DNA of 64,000 nucleotides from Caballeronia sp. NK8 (GCF_018408855.1 NZ_AP024322.1:1984001-2048000); one strand, 5' to 3'. Shown: positions 43,669-52,829, numbered from the stretch's first letter. A program made the numbers and translations. The notes: generated by a model not told the origin, from the letters alone.

Positions 43669-43717
43669 GATGCGGGTCAGAAGCCCCGGTGTGCCCGCAT
43701 CGGGGCTTCGCCTTTTT
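43669..43717 (+). ncRNA. Overlapping alternative stems with terminator, possible small RNA 3' end
   Basis: The plus strand carries four interleaved arms: GATGCGGG (43669-43676) can pair with CCCGCATC (43694-43701), and GAAGCCCCG (43680-43688) with CGGGGCTTC (43701-43709). The second pair is followed by CGCCTTTTTG and is a terminator. The pairs cross, so they exclude each other or form a pseudoknot. No plus-strand gene ends or begins within 370 bases, so an independent small RNA is possible. No promoter assigned. Confidence 0.45.
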
Positions 43718-43732
43718 GCGACCGACGAAGTA

Positions 43733-43903
43733 TTACTGCGGCTTTGCGGGCGGCTCGATCATCGAAGGCGGCGTCATGTCCGTGGGCACGCCCTTGTAGT
43801 CGGGCGGATCCTGCGGCGGATGCTTGTGCTGCGGTTCGGCGCAGGCGGCAAGCCCGAGCGCGACGAATGCGGCACAAAGAAAGGCGGAAACGATACGCGG
43901 CAT
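43733..43903 (-). CDS. Small proline-rich lipoprotein
   Basis: The protein has 56 residues. Signal and lipobox GLAAC (Cys about 21) precede a proline-rich tail AEPQHKHPPQDPPDYKGVP then PPSMIEPPAKP. ATG at 43903 follows GGGAG by about 6 bases. Upstream in-frame codons overlap tRNA-Pro and were rejected. Function unknown. Confidence 0.65.
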   Translation of the reverse strand: MPRIVSAFLCAAFVALGLAACAEPQHKHPPQDPPDYKGVPTDMTPPSMIEPPAKPQ

Positions 43904-43932
43904 GAGACTCCCGGACGAGCGTCGAAAAGACA

Positions 43933-43964
43933 AAGGGGTTACAAGCCGTAACTTGTAACCCCTT
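43933..43964 (-). terminator. Terminator of tRNA-Pro
   Basis: A 13-bp perfect stem (AAGGGGTTACAAG / CTTGTAACCCCTT), loop of 6, followed on the minus strand by TGTCTTTTC. It lies 10 bases past the tRNA 3' end. Confidence 0.8.
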
Positions 43965-43973
43965 CGTGTATCG

Positions 43974-44050
43974 TGGTCGGAGCGAAAGGATTCGAACCTT
44001 CGACCCTCTGATCCCAAATCAGATGCGCTACCAGGCTGCGCTACGCTCCG
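43974..44050 (-). tRNA. tRNA-Pro (anticodon TGG)
   Basis: A 77-base cloverleaf. Acceptor arms CGGAGCG/CGCTCCG, encoded CCA end, anticodon stem TCTGA/TCAGA around the loop TTTGGGA with anticodon TGG. T-loop GGTTCGAATCC is standard. Confidence 0.95.
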
Positions 44051-44145
44051 TCGAGCCGCGAATTGTAGCGTGCCTGATGCGCCGCCGCAAGCATGCGTAT
44101 CCTGTCGAAGCCGCGACAACGAACCTCATCACCGGGAGACAATCG

Positions 44146-44604
44146 ATGAACCTCATTCTCTGGCGTCACGCCGAAGCGGAAGATCAGGCGTCGAGCGATC
44201 TCGCGCGACAGCTCACGCCGCGCGGACGCAAACAGGCGCAGGGCATCGCCAAGTGGCTGAAGTCGCGCATCGACGACGACGCCGTGCTGCTCGCCAGCCC
44301 CGCCACGCGCACCATTCAGACCGCCGAAGCCTTCGGCGACCGCTACCGCGTGATCGATGCGCTCGCGCCGGGCGAAAGCGCGCAGGCCGTGCTCGATGCC
44401 GCCGGCTGGCCCGATGGCGTCGCGGAAACGGTCGTCGTGATCGGGCATCAGCCGACGCTCGGCCGCGTCGCCGCGCTGCTTTTTACCGGTCACGAAGCGG
44501 AGTGGTCGATCAAAAAATCTGGCATCTGGTGGTTTCAGGGGCGCACGCGCGGCGGCGACGGCCACGTCGTGCTGCGCGCGGTGATCAATCCGGACCTGCT
44601 CTGA
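44146..44604 (+). CDS. sixA: Phosphohistidine phosphatase
   Basis: The protein has 152 residues. LWRHAEAED at the start is the RHG motif with the catalytic histidine; SPATRTIQTAEAF and VIGHQPTLGRVAALL supply the other active-site residues. SixA removes phosphate from histidines of HPt or PTS proteins. GGGAG lies 8 bases before the ATG at 44146. Divergent from tRNA-Pro, 142 bp before olsB. Confidence 0.88.
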   Translation: MNLILWRHAEAEDQASSDLARQLTPRGRKQAQGIAKWLKSRIDDDAVLLASPATRTIQTAEAFGDRYRVIDALAPGESAQAVLDAAGWPDGVAETVVVIGHQPTLGRVAALLFTGHEAEWSIKKSGIWWFQGRTRGGDGHVVLRAVINPDLL

Positions 44605-44646
44605 GCGTCGGCGAAAAGGCGTCGAACGTGCGTGCGCGCGCGTGTC

Positions 44647-44702
44647 GTTTCATCGAAACGTCATTGCGATGCCATGCGAGCGTCACCGCGCGTTACTACA
44701 TT
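44647..44702 (+). promoter_or_regulatory. Pho box array and -10 of the olsB-like gene
   Basis: Four units are phased every 11 bp: GTTTCAT (44647), ACGTCAT (44658), ATGCCAT (44669) and GCGTCAC (44680). They match CTGTCAT at 5, 5, 5 and 4 of 7 positions. Ten bases after the last unit is TACATT (44697-44702), the -10 spacing expected for PhoB-activated promoters. The ATG follows at 44747. Confidence 0.6.
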
Positions 44703-44746
44703 GGCGAGGACTTGAAGCCACAGCCACGTCCTGTCGAGGAACGCCA

Positions 44747-45571
44747 ATGCAAGATCTGCCGACGCCTGTCCTGCAACGCGGAGCATCATCGCTCTCGCTC
44801 GATTCGCGCCGCCACCTTCCACGCACGTCGGAAACCATCGCGGGCCGCGAGCGCCTGCAAGTCGCGTGGGCGCGCGACGACGACGCCCTGCGCGACGCAC
44901 AGCGCCTGCGCTATCGCGTGTTCTCGGAAGAAATGGGCGCGCGCCTTTCCGGCCCCGCCGGACTCGATGTCGATGCATTCGACGCCTACTGCGATCACCT
45001 GCTCGTGCGCGATCTCGACACGCTGCAGGTGGTCGGCACCTATCGCGTGCTGCCGCCGCATCAGGCCGCGCGCATCGGCCGTCTGTACGCCGAAAGCGAG
45101 TTCGACGTATCGCGCCTGACGCATCTGCGGCCGAAGCTCGTCGAAGTGGGCCGTTCGTGCGTGCATCCCGACTATCGCAACGGCGCGGTGATCATGTCGC
45201 TGTGGGGCGGCCTCGCCGCCTACATGATGCAGAACGGCTACGAAACGATGCTCGGCTGCGCGAGCGTCGGCATGATCGACGGCGGGCACTATGCGGCGAA
45301 CCTGTACTGCTCGCTGCCCGCCGATGCGCTCACCGCGCCCGAATACCGCGCCTTCCCGCACACGCCGCTGCCGGTCGAGGAGCTGCGCACGGGTGCGAAC
45401 GTGAGCGCGCCGCCGCTCGTGAAGGGTTATCTGCGTCTGGGCGCGAAGATCTGCGGCGCGCCGGCCTGGGATCCGGACTTCAATACCGCCGACTTCCTCA
45501 CGCTCTTCCGTCTCTCCGAGATCAACGCGCGTTACGCGCGGCACTTCATCGGCGACATGCAGGGACGTTGA
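44747..45571 (+). CDS. olsB: GNAT-type L-ornithine N-acyltransferase-like protein (OlsB family)
   Basis: The protein has 274 residues with an acetyltransferase_5 domain (about 45-150: LRYRVFSEEMGARL, DHLLVRD, VVGTYRVLPP, VEVGRSCVHPDYRNG). OlsB transfers a 3-hydroxyacyl group from ACP to ornithine, the first step to ornithine lipids. I recall olsB beside the ppk-pho cluster in other Burkholderia, but hemolysin-like GNATs share this fold. GAGGA lies 7 bases before the ATG. A likely Pho box precedes it, matching the known rise of ornithine lipids in phosphate starvation. Confidence 0.75.
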   Translation: MQDLPTPVLQRGASSLSLDSRRHLPRTSETIAGRERLQVAWARDDDALRDAQRLRYRVFSEEMGARLSGPAGLDVDAFDAYCDHLLVRDLDTLQVVGTYRVLPPHQAARIGRLYAESEFDVSRLTHLRPKLVEVGRSCVHPDYRNGAVIMSLWGGLAAYMMQNGYETMLGCASVGMIDGGHYAANLYCSLPADALTAPEYRAFPHTPLPVEELRTGANVSAPPLVKGYLRLGAKICGAPAWDPDFNTADFLTLFRLSEINARYARHFIGDMQGR

Positions 45572-45586
45572 AGTCCTGAAACGACG

Positions 45587-45610
45587 AGGCCCCAGCGACT
45601 GGGCCTTTTC
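45587..45610 (+). terminator. Terminator of olsB
   Basis: AGGCCCCAG and CTGGGCCT pair around a short loop (CGA), followed by TTTTC. It begins 16 bases after the stop and is convergent with ppx. Confidence 0.7.
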
Positions 45611-45619
45611 GTTGCGGCA

Positions 45620-47131
45620 TCAGTCGCCCGTGTACACCACGCGATACGGGCGGCCGATCTTCTCCCATTCCATCGCCTCCTGAACGAGGCTGTAATCGGT
45701 GAGCGGATTATTGGTCACCCAGTCGTTCGGCAGATGCACTTCGAAGCCGCCGCCCGCCTTCCTCACCTCGATGCCGGGCAGCCCGACATCCGCGCGCCGG
45801 CGCGACAAGAGCGCCGCGAGCCGCAGGCAGAACAGCAGCGTCCATTCGACGTCGCGAGCCTGCGCGAGCTTGCCCAGCTTGCCCGCGTGGCCCAGCACGA
45901 GCGCGGCGAGCCGCGCCTGATCGGTGCGCGAGAAGCCGGGCATGTCGGCGTTGCTGGCGATATACGCGGAATGCTTGTGATATGCGCTATGCGCGATCGA
46001 CAGGCCGATCTCATGCAGCGACGCCGCCCACGCGAGGAACATGCGGTTCTCTTCGCGCACATCCTTGTCGGGCTCGCCGAGCTGGTCGTAAAAGCTGATT
46101 GCGAGTTCGCCGATACGCTCGGCCTGCGCCGCATCGACGCCGTAGCGCCGCTTGAAGCCTTCGACCGTCACCGTGCGCATGTCCTGATGCTGCGAGCGTC
46201 CGAGCAGATCGTAGAGGACGCCCAGACGCAGCGCGGCGTCGGTGGTGTCGGCGTAGTCGATGCCCAGTTCCTCGAACACGCCCAGCATGATCGACAGGCC
46301 GCCCGCCAGCACCGGCACGCGGTCCGGTTTGAGCGCGACGAGCTTCAGGCGGTTCACGTTCTCCGCCTTGATGAGCGCGCGCTTCAGCTTCTCCAGGCCG
46401 CCGCGCGAAATGCCGTGCGTGATGCCTTCGTCGTTGAAGCCGTTCGCCTCGATCAGCTCCGCGAGCGCGCGCGCCGTGCCCGACGAGCCGATAGCCTGAT
46501 CCCAGCCGGTGTGCTTGTATTCGTGCGAGATGATCTGGATTTCGCGCTTGGCGGCGAGCTCGGCCTGACGCATCGTGTATTCGTCGACATTGCCGGCCGG
46601 GAAGAACTGGAGGCTATGGCTCACGCAGCCGATATAAAGGCTTTCCATGTGGATCGGCGTGTAATGCGAGCCGATGATGAATTCCGTGGAGCCGCCGCCG
46701 ATATCGACCACGAGCCGCTTGCCCGCGCTCGCCGGCACCGAATGCGCGGCGCCCGCGTAGATGAGGCGCGCTTCTTCGCGCCCGGCGATGACTTCGATCG
46801 GAAAGCCGAGCGCGTTTTCGGCCTCGACGAGAAAGTCGTGCGCGTTCTTCGCGACGCGCAGCGTATTGGTGGCGACGGCGCGCACCTGTTCGGGATGAAA
46901 GTCGCGCAGGCGCTCGCCGAAGCGCTTCAGGGCATCCCAGCCGCGCACCTGCGAGGCGCGGTCGAGCATCTTGTCCTTCGACAGGCCGCCGCCGAGCCGC
47001 ACGGGTTCGCGCAGCGCATCGACCTGATAGATCTGGCTGCCGGCGGGCGTTTCCTCGACCCGGCCGACGATCAACCGGAAACTGTTGGATCCGAGGTCGA
47101 CCGCGGCAAGTAGATGGGGATGTGTGGCCAT
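45620..47131 (-). CDS. ppx: Exopolyphosphatase
   Basis: The protein has 503 residues. The actin-like ATPase fold has AVDLGSNSFRLIVGRV (residue ~8), ATNTLRVAKNA and VVDIGGGSTEFIIG, and the C-terminal HD-like domain has AASLHEIGLSIAHSAYHKHS. It degrades polyphosphate (or pppGpp). ATG at 47131 (MATHPHLL) fits the family; a reading to 47251 lacks homology. It diverges from ppk, which is the usual arrangement in Burkholderia, as I recall. Confidence 0.93.
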   Translation of the reverse strand: MATHPHLLAAVDLGSNSFRLIVGRVEETPAGSQIYQVDALREPVRLGGGLSKDKMLDRASQVRGWDALKRFGERLRDFHPEQVRAVATNTLRVAKNAHDFLVEAENALGFPIEVIAGREEARLIYAGAAHSVPASAGKRLVVDIGGGSTEFIIGSHYTPIHMESLYIGCVSHSLQFFPAGNVDEYTMRQAELAAKREIQIISHEYKHTGWDQAIGSSGTARALAELIEANGFNDEGITHGISRGGLEKLKRALIKAENVNRLKLVALKPDRVPVLAGGLSIMLGVFEELGIDYADTTDAALRLGVLYDLLGRSQHQDMRTVTVEGFKRRYGVDAAQAERIGELAISFYDQLGEPDKDVREENRMFLAWAASLHEIGLSIAHSAYHKHSAYIASNADMPGFSRTDQARLAALVLGHAGKLGKLAQARDVEWTLLFCLRLAALLSRRRADVGLPGIEVRKAGGGFEVHLPNDWVTNNPLTDYSLVQEAMEWEKIGRPYRVVYTGD

Positions 47132-47314
47132 CGGATGTCCAGAGATTCGTGAAGTGGGGAAAGGCACTGTCACAGCGGCGCTGTTGCAGCGCACGAATTC
47201 TATTCTATGCCGGCCCGGCGCAAACCTTCGGCAACTCGTACGCAATCTCACCCATTCGGCGCGTTCGCGCTAGCGACGCTATCCGCAATGTGAGTAGAAT
47301 TTGTGACAATCGTT

Positions 47315-47332
47315 CTGTCATAAAAAATACAT
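47315..47332 (+). promoter_or_regulatory. Candidate Pho box half upstream of ppk
   Basis: CTGTCAT at 47315-47321 is a perfect unit; the next unit in phase, AATACAT at 47326-47332, matches only at CAT. CATACT at 47333-47338 could serve as -10. With a single good unit this is a weak call. Confidence 0.3.
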
Positions 47333-47395
47333 CATACTGTGAGAGCATCCGAGAGTTTCCTTGCCCATCCGATCGAGACACCGTCACTCCCTCCG

Positions 47396-49459
47396 ATGTC
47401 CATACGCTATCCGTTATTCAACCGCGAACTGGGCATATTAGGTTTCAACGAGCGCGTCCTCGCGCAGGCCGCCGACACGACGGTGCCGCTGTTGGAACGC
47501 CTGCGTTTCATCTGCATCACGAGCAGCAACCTCGACGAATTCTTCGAAGTCCGTATGGCGGGTCTGCAGGAGCAGATGCGCGACAACCCCGGCTCGCTCT
47601 CGCCGGACGGCATGTCGCTGCAACACGTCTACGACCTCGTTTCCGAGCGCGCGCAGCGCCTCGTGCGCCAGCAATATTCGATGCTGCATGACATCGTGCT
47701 GCCTGCGCTGGAGATGGAAGGCATCTATTTCCATGGCGCGGAAGGCTGGACCGCGCAGCAGACCGCGTGGGCGCGCGACTACTTCTACAACGAGCTTCTG
47801 CCGGTGCTCACGCCGATCGGGCTCGATCCCGCGCATCCGTTCCCGCGCGTGTTGAACAAGAGCCTGAACTTCGTCGTCGAACTGGAGGGCACCGACGCCT
47901 TCGGCCGTCAGGCGATGATGGGCATCGTGCAGGCGCCGCGCGCGCTGCCGCGCCTCGTTCGCATGCCCGAATCCTTGTCGGGATATCCGCACGGCTTCGT
48001 GCTGCTGAGTTCGTTCATGCAGCACTTCGTCAACGAACTGTTTCCGCATCTGGTCGTGCGCAGTTGCCATCAGTTTCGCATTACGCGCAACAGCGAGCTG
48101 TTCGTCGACGAGGACGAAATCACCAATCTGCGCGTCGCACTACAGGGCGAATTGCCGGCGCGGCATCTGGGCAATGCGGTACGGCTCGAAGTATCGGCGG
48201 AAACGCCGCCGCATCTCGTGCGGCGTCTGCTCGACGAGGGTCAGTTGAGTGAACGCGACATGTATCGCGTGAACGGGCCGGTGAATCTCGTGCGTCTGAT
48301 GCAGTTGCCCGAAATGGTCGACCGGCCGGACCTCAAGTTCGTGCCGCATATTCCGTCGGTGCCGAAGGCCATCGCGAATACGTCGAACCTTTTCGATGCA
48401 ATCGATCAGGGCGATATCCTGCTGCATCATCCGTACGAGAGTTTTCAGCCGGTGCTGGAGCTGTTGCTGCAGGCGGCGAAGGACCCGCAAGTCGTCGCGA
48501 TCAAGCAGACCATCTACCGCACGGGCACCGATTCGCCGCTGATGGACGCGCTGATGCAGGCCGCGCGCAACGGCAAGGAAGTGACGGTCGTCGTGGAATT
48601 GCTTGCGCGCTTCGATGAAGAGACGAATATCAGTTGGGCGTCGCAGCTCGAGGCCGTGGGCGCGCACGTGGTGTATGGGGTCGTCGGCCACAAGTGTCAC
48701 GCGAAGATGATGCTGATCGTGCGTCGCGTATCGCTGGGCGGCAAGCTCGTGCTGAAGCGTTACGCGCATCTGGGCACGGGCAACTATCATCCGCGCACGG
48801 CGCGCCTTTATACCGATTTCGGCCTGATGACCGCCGATCAGGAAATGTGCGAGGACGTGCATCACGTCTTTCAGCAACTGACCGGCATCGGCGGCGAGAT
48901 TGCGCTTCATCAGCTATGGCAGTCGCCGTTCACGCTGCACGCAAAGCTCATCGATGCGATTCGCGCCGAAGCCGAGCATGCGCGTGCCGGACGGCGGGCG
49001 CGGATCGTCGCGAAGATGAATGCCTTGTTGGAGCCTACCGTGATTGCCGCGCTTTATGAGGCGTCGCATGCGGGGGTCAAGATCGATCTGATCGTGCGGG
49101 GCGTGTGTTCGCTCAAGCCCGGCGTCGAAGATCTTTCGGAGAACATCACGGTGCGGTCGATCGTGGGGCGGTTCCTCGAACATCACCGCATTTTCTATTT
49201 CTATGCGAATGGCAAGGAAGATGTGTTTCTTTCCAGCGCGGACTGGATGGATCGAAACTTCTTTCGTCGCGTGGAGGTGGCGTTTCCGATTCGCGATCGG
49301 CGGTTGAAGCGGCGCGTCATTGCTGAAGGGTTGTCGGTTTGTCTGGGGGATAATCAGTCGGCGTGGGTCATGCAGAGTGATGGGCATTATCGGAAGCGGC
49401 GGCCGGGGAAGGCTATTCGTAACGCGCAGCTGGGGTTGTTGGCTAAGTTTTGTGGTTGA
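47396..49459 (+). CDS. ppk: Polyphosphate kinase
   Basis: The protein has 687 residues, the PPK1 length. FNRELGILGFNERVLAQA at the start, KQTIYRTGTDSPLMDAL, and RYAHLGTGNYHPRTARLYTD with the phosphorylated histidine of the HxGTGNYH type; a second histidine lies in the C-terminal HKD-like domain (FLEHHRIFYF). It makes polyphosphate from ATP. ATG at 47396 fits the family; an in-frame GTG at 47339 would add 19 residues. Neither has a clear ribosome-binding site. Repeat copy C begins 34 bp beyond the stop. Confidence 0.94.
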   Translation: MSIRYPLFNRELGILGFNERVLAQAADTTVPLLERLRFICITSSNLDEFFEVRMAGLQEQMRDNPGSLSPDGMSLQHVYDLVSERAQRLVRQQYSMLHDIVLPALEMEGIYFHGAEGWTAQQTAWARDYFYNELLPVLTPIGLDPAHPFPRVLNKSLNFVVELEGTDAFGRQAMMGIVQAPRALPRLVRMPESLSGYPHGFVLLSSFMQHFVNELFPHLVVRSCHQFRITRNSELFVDEDEITNLRVALQGELPARHLGNAVRLEVSAETPPHLVRRLLDEGQLSERDMYRVNGPVNLVRLMQLPEMVDRPDLKFVPHIPSVPKAIANTSNLFDAIDQGDILLHHPYESFQPVLELLLQAAKDPQVVAIKQTIYRTGTDSPLMDALMQAARNGKEVTVVVELLARFDEETNISWASQLEAVGAHVVYGVVGHKCHAKMMLIVRRVSLGGKLVLKRYAHLGTGNYHPRTARLYTDFGLMTADQEMCEDVHHVFQQLTGIGGEIALHQLWQSPFTLHAKLIDAIRAEAEHARAGRRARIVAKMNALLEPTVIAALYEASHAGVKIDLIVRGVCSLKPGVEDLSENITVRSIVGRFLEHHRIFYFYANGKEDVFLSSADWMDRNFFRRVEVAFPIRDRRLKRRVIAEGLSVCLGDNQSAWVMQSDGHYRKRRPGKAIRNAQLGLLAKFCG

Positions 49460-50041
49460 TGTGAGGGGGGTTGCTTGCGCTTGGGGTTTGTTGTCGCCGG
49501 ATCCCGTGATCGCGTTGGTTTATTAGCGTTGCCCCTGTGCGGGGCGGCACCTACTTTCTTTGCTGCTGCAAAGAAAGTAGGCAAAGAAAGCAGCTCGAGA
49601 CGCCCGCGGTCATACGCAATTTGGGTGTTCTTCTCGTCGTTCGTGGGCTCTGTAGCGAGTGTCCTCGTAGGCCATCTCGGGCTTGGACCGCGCGCGGTCT
49701 GACGAGCTAGTTCTTCTAGTGCGCTGGTTCAGCACAAAAGAGTTCCGGCACAGCGCTGCGCGCTGCCGTTGGGCATGCGAGGGAAACCGACGAAAAAGGA
49801 GAAACGCGAAGCACGCGCAGACCCGATGTACCCATCGGCCGCGAAGCGGGCCGGAGCTATTTTGCGCTGAACCAGTTTGTTCCGTGGTGCGATGTGACAG
49901 ACCGTGCGCGGTCCAAGCCCGGTTAGGCCTACGAGGGCACTCGCTACAGACGCCACGAGCGCGGAGAAGAATACTCAAATTGCGTGTGACCGCGGGCGTC
50001 TCGAGCTGCTTTCTTTGGTTACTTTCTTTGCAGCAGCAAAG

Positions 50042-51418
50042 GGGACTGTCAGGATTTTCGTGTTCAAGGCAGTTGAGTTGTTCAAACATTGACGATGACG
50101 GTTTGACGGCTAAGCGCCTGGTCGTGTAAAGCGATCCTCGTAGAGGATCGCGAACTGGCGCATGGCGGCCTTCCAGTCGTGAGCAGCGATGCCAGTCGGC
50201 GGTGATGTTTCGCAGCGCCAGCCACAGTAGTTTGGTCGCCGCATCGTCCGAAGGGAAGTGTCCGCGCGTCTTGATGATTTTGCGAAGCCGAGCATTGACG
50301 CTCTCCAGCGAGTTCGTCGTGTACATCACCTTTCGCACCTCGGGCGGAAACGCGAAGAACGGAATGACGCGATCCCACGCCCGCCGCCACGCGGCGATCA
50401 CCGTTGGAAGTTTGCTCCCCCACGGGCTTTGCTCCAGTGCGAGCAATTGCGCCTCGGCGGCCTGCGCGCTGGGTGCGGTATAGATCGGACGAAGCGCTGC
50501 GGCCAGGGATTTGCGCTCCTTCCAGCTCGCGTAGTCCAGCGAGTTTCGGATCAAATGCACGATGCACGTCTGTAGCGTGGTCGCCGGAAACACCCCACCC
50601 AGCGCCTCGGCCATGCCTTTGAGCCCGTCGGTGACCGCGATCAGGATGTCCTGTACGCCACGCGCTTTCAGATCGCTGAAGACCTTCATCCAGAACTTCG
50701 CGCCCTCGGTCTGCTCGATCCACAAGCCCAGAATATCGCGCGTGCCGTCGGGCAAGATGGCCAGGGCGAGGTAGATCGCCTTGTTGCGCACGACACCTTC
50801 ATCGCGAATCTTCACGCGCAGCGCATCGAAGAACACGACCGGATACATGGGCTCGAGCGGCCGGGACTGCCAGGCGGTGATTTCCTGCGTCACCGCATCG
50901 GTGACGGAGCTGATGAATTCGGGCGACACTTGCGTGCCGTACTGCTCGGCCAGAAACGCCTGGATCTCGCGCATCGTCATGCCGCGCGCGTACATCGCGA
51001 TGATTTTGTCATCGAAGCCGGTGAAGCGGCGTTCGTGCTTGGGGATCAGAATTGGCGTGAAGCTGCCGTCGCGATCGCGCGGGATGTCCACGCGCAATGG
51101 ACCGTCCTCGGTGAGCACGGTCTTGCCGCTCTTGCCATTGCGCTGATTGCTCGACTCGGGTGGACGCTCGCCACCATTGGGATAGCCCAGGTGGTGGCCG
51201 AGTTCGGCGCCCAACGCCCGCTCGATCAGCGCCTTTTTAAAGGCCATCGAGGCCGCTTGAACGGCATCGGCTGTCATCGGACCTTTGACGAACTGATCGA
51301 TCAGTTCTTTGGGAATCGTCGGCAGTGCCCTCAGCTCAGCCGCAGCTTTCGGTTTGCGTGGCATACATGCTCCTTTCCGTACATGTTATGCCTTGAACAC
51401 AAAATCTATGACAGGCTC
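50042..51418 (-). mobile_element. IS256-family insertion sequence
   Basis: A 1377-bp element with imperfect ~31-bp terminal inverted repeats; GGGACTGTCA at the left corresponds to GAGCCTGTCA read inward from the right, both continuing to GTGTTCAAGGCA. It is flanked by a perfect 8-bp direct repeat, CAGCAAAG (50034-50041 and 51419-51426), the duplication length typical of IS256. The duplicated target is in the palindromic repeat's end hairpin. Confidence 0.92.
50110..51364 (-). pseudogene. IS256-family transposase, frameshifted near its C-terminus
   Basis: About 390 codons read normally from ATG at 51364, with the DDE residues in VVFFDALRVKIRD, AVTDGLKGMAEA and NSLESVNARLRK. At TADWHR (near 50190) one base is missing. 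The expected ending, DWKAAMRQFAILYEDRF and a few more residues to a stop at 50110, continues in the neighbouring frame. In the original frame translation leaves the IS and runs on through repeat copy C to 49610. All three catalytic residues precede the shift, so some activity cannot be excluded; a sequencing error is possible. Confidence 0.75.
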
Positions 51419-51515
51419 CAGCAAAGAAAGTGACTGCCGCCCCGCACAGGGGCAACATCAATAGACCGACACGAATACGGGATCCGGCGACAAACCAAAG
51501 CGCAAGCACCCCCCC

Positions 51516-52829
51516 TCATGCTGCCAACGACTTCCTCAACGCCGTCCGCGAAGCGGGAAACCGCACAACAAACGTACTCCCCTTCCCCACCTCGCTCTTA
51601 ACATCGAGCTCCGCATTGTGCCGCTGCAGCACATGCTTGACGATAGCCAGCCCAAGCCCGGTGCCACCGGTATCCCTCGACCGACTCCTATCCACGCGAT
51701 AAAACCGCTCAGTCAACCGCGGAATATGCTCCGCCGGAATCCCGAGCCCGCTATCCCGCACCGCGAACACCGCGCGATCCTTCATCCGCTGCCACGACAC
51801 TTCGATCGCACCGCCGTCCGGCGTATAACGCACCGCGTTCGTCACGAGATTGCCGAGCGCGCTCATCACTTCGGTCTCCGCGCCCGCGATGGTCAGCGCA
51901 TCGTCGGTACGGAACGTGATCCGGTGCCGCCCGCTCGAAAGATTGTTCGCATCGTCTTCGAGATGTCGCATCACCGCGCGCATATCGAGCAACTCATCAC
52001 CGGGCGGACGCATATCGCCCTCGAGATTGGCGAGCACCAGCAGATCGCGCACGATGTTCTGCATGCGCGACGCCTGCTGCTCCATCATGTCGAGATAACG
52101 CATGCGATCGGCTTCATCGAGTGGCAGCTCACGCATCGTTTCGAGAAAGCCCGAAAGCACCGTCAGCGGCGTCTTCAGTTCATGCGAGACGTTGGCGACG
52201 AAGTCGCGCCGCATCGAATCCGTGCGCTCCAGCTCGGTGATGTCCTGCGTGAGTATCAGCTTGCGATGATCGCCATACGGAAACACCTGCACCGATACCG
52301 TGTACTTGCGGTTCACGCCCATGCCGCGCATCACGAGCATCTCTTCGTAATGGTGCGCGTTCAGATAGCGGACGAAATCCGGATGACGCACGAGATGCGT
52401 GATGTGCTGACGCAAGTCGCGCTTCGCATCGAGACCGAAATGCTCTTCGGCGATCGCATTGCACCACTCGATCTGATCGTGATCGTCGAGCATCGCGACG
52501 CCGTTCGGCGACGCCTGGATCGCCTGAATGAAGCGCGCATGCTGTTGTTCGACCTGGCGCACTTGCGCGTGCCAGCGCTTCGCGAGCTTGTGCAGACGGT
52601 AATAGATTTCGCCCCAGACGCCGAGCGCGCTCGGCACCTCGCCGTAGACCGGCGCTTCGAGCAGGCGCCACAGACGCTGCATGTGATATGTGACGAAGAA
52701 ACCCTGCACGACCAGCATGAGCACCGCAAAAGCGAGCGCGACCCGCACGCCCGCAAGTGCGCCGATCGCGGCGCTGATCGCCGCGAGCAGCGCGAGGGAC
52801 ACGATCGCACGCGTCCAGATGATGTTCAT
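51516..52829 (-). CDS. phoR: Phosphate regulon sensor histidine kinase
   Basis: The protein has 437 residues: two N-terminal membrane helices (about 5-45), a linker, a PAS domain (about 100-200: FIQAIQASPNGVAMLDDHDQ), HisKA with His216 in NVSHELKTPL, and HATPase with NLVTNAVRYTPDGG and GLGLAIVKHVL. It senses phosphate status through PhoU and the Pst complex and phosphorylates PhoB. Last gene of the pst-pho operon, 63 bp after phoB. Beyond its 3' end lie the rest of repeat copy C and the IS256 element. Confidence 0.94.
   Translation of the reverse strand: MNIIWTRAIVSLALLAAISAAIGALAGVRVALAFAVLMLVVQGFFVTYHMQRLWRLLEAPVYGEVPSALGVWGEIYYRLHKLAKRWHAQVRQVEQQHARFIQAIQASPNGVAMLDDHDQIEWCNAIAEEHFGLDAKRDLRQHITHLVRHPDFVRYLNAHHYEEMLVMRGMGVNRKYTVSVQVFPYGDHRKLILTQDITELERTDSMRRDFVANVSHELKTPLTVLSGFLETMRELPLDEADRMRYLDMMEQQASRMQNIVRDLLVLANLEGDMRPPGDELLDMRAVMRHLEDDANNLSSGRHRITFRTDDALTIAGAETEVMSALGNLVTNAVRYTPDGGAIEVSWQRMKDRAVFAVRDSGLGIPAEHIPRLTERFYRVDRSRSRDTGGTGLGLAIVKHVLQRHNAELDVKSEVGKGSTFVVRFPASRTALRKSLAA

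Larger units (their letters stand above)
49494..51492. repeat. Palindromic interspersed repeat, copy C, split by an IS256-family element
   Basis: The repeat occupies 49494-50041 and 51427-51492 around the IS plus its 8-bp target duplicate, about 614 bp in all. It is the most symmetric copy: near 49595-49660 (CTCGAGACGCCCGCGGTCAT and onward) the left half is matched by its reverse complement at 49955-50010, a stretch that is diverged in copies A and B. The IS interrupts the right-end hairpin. Confidence 0.9.
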
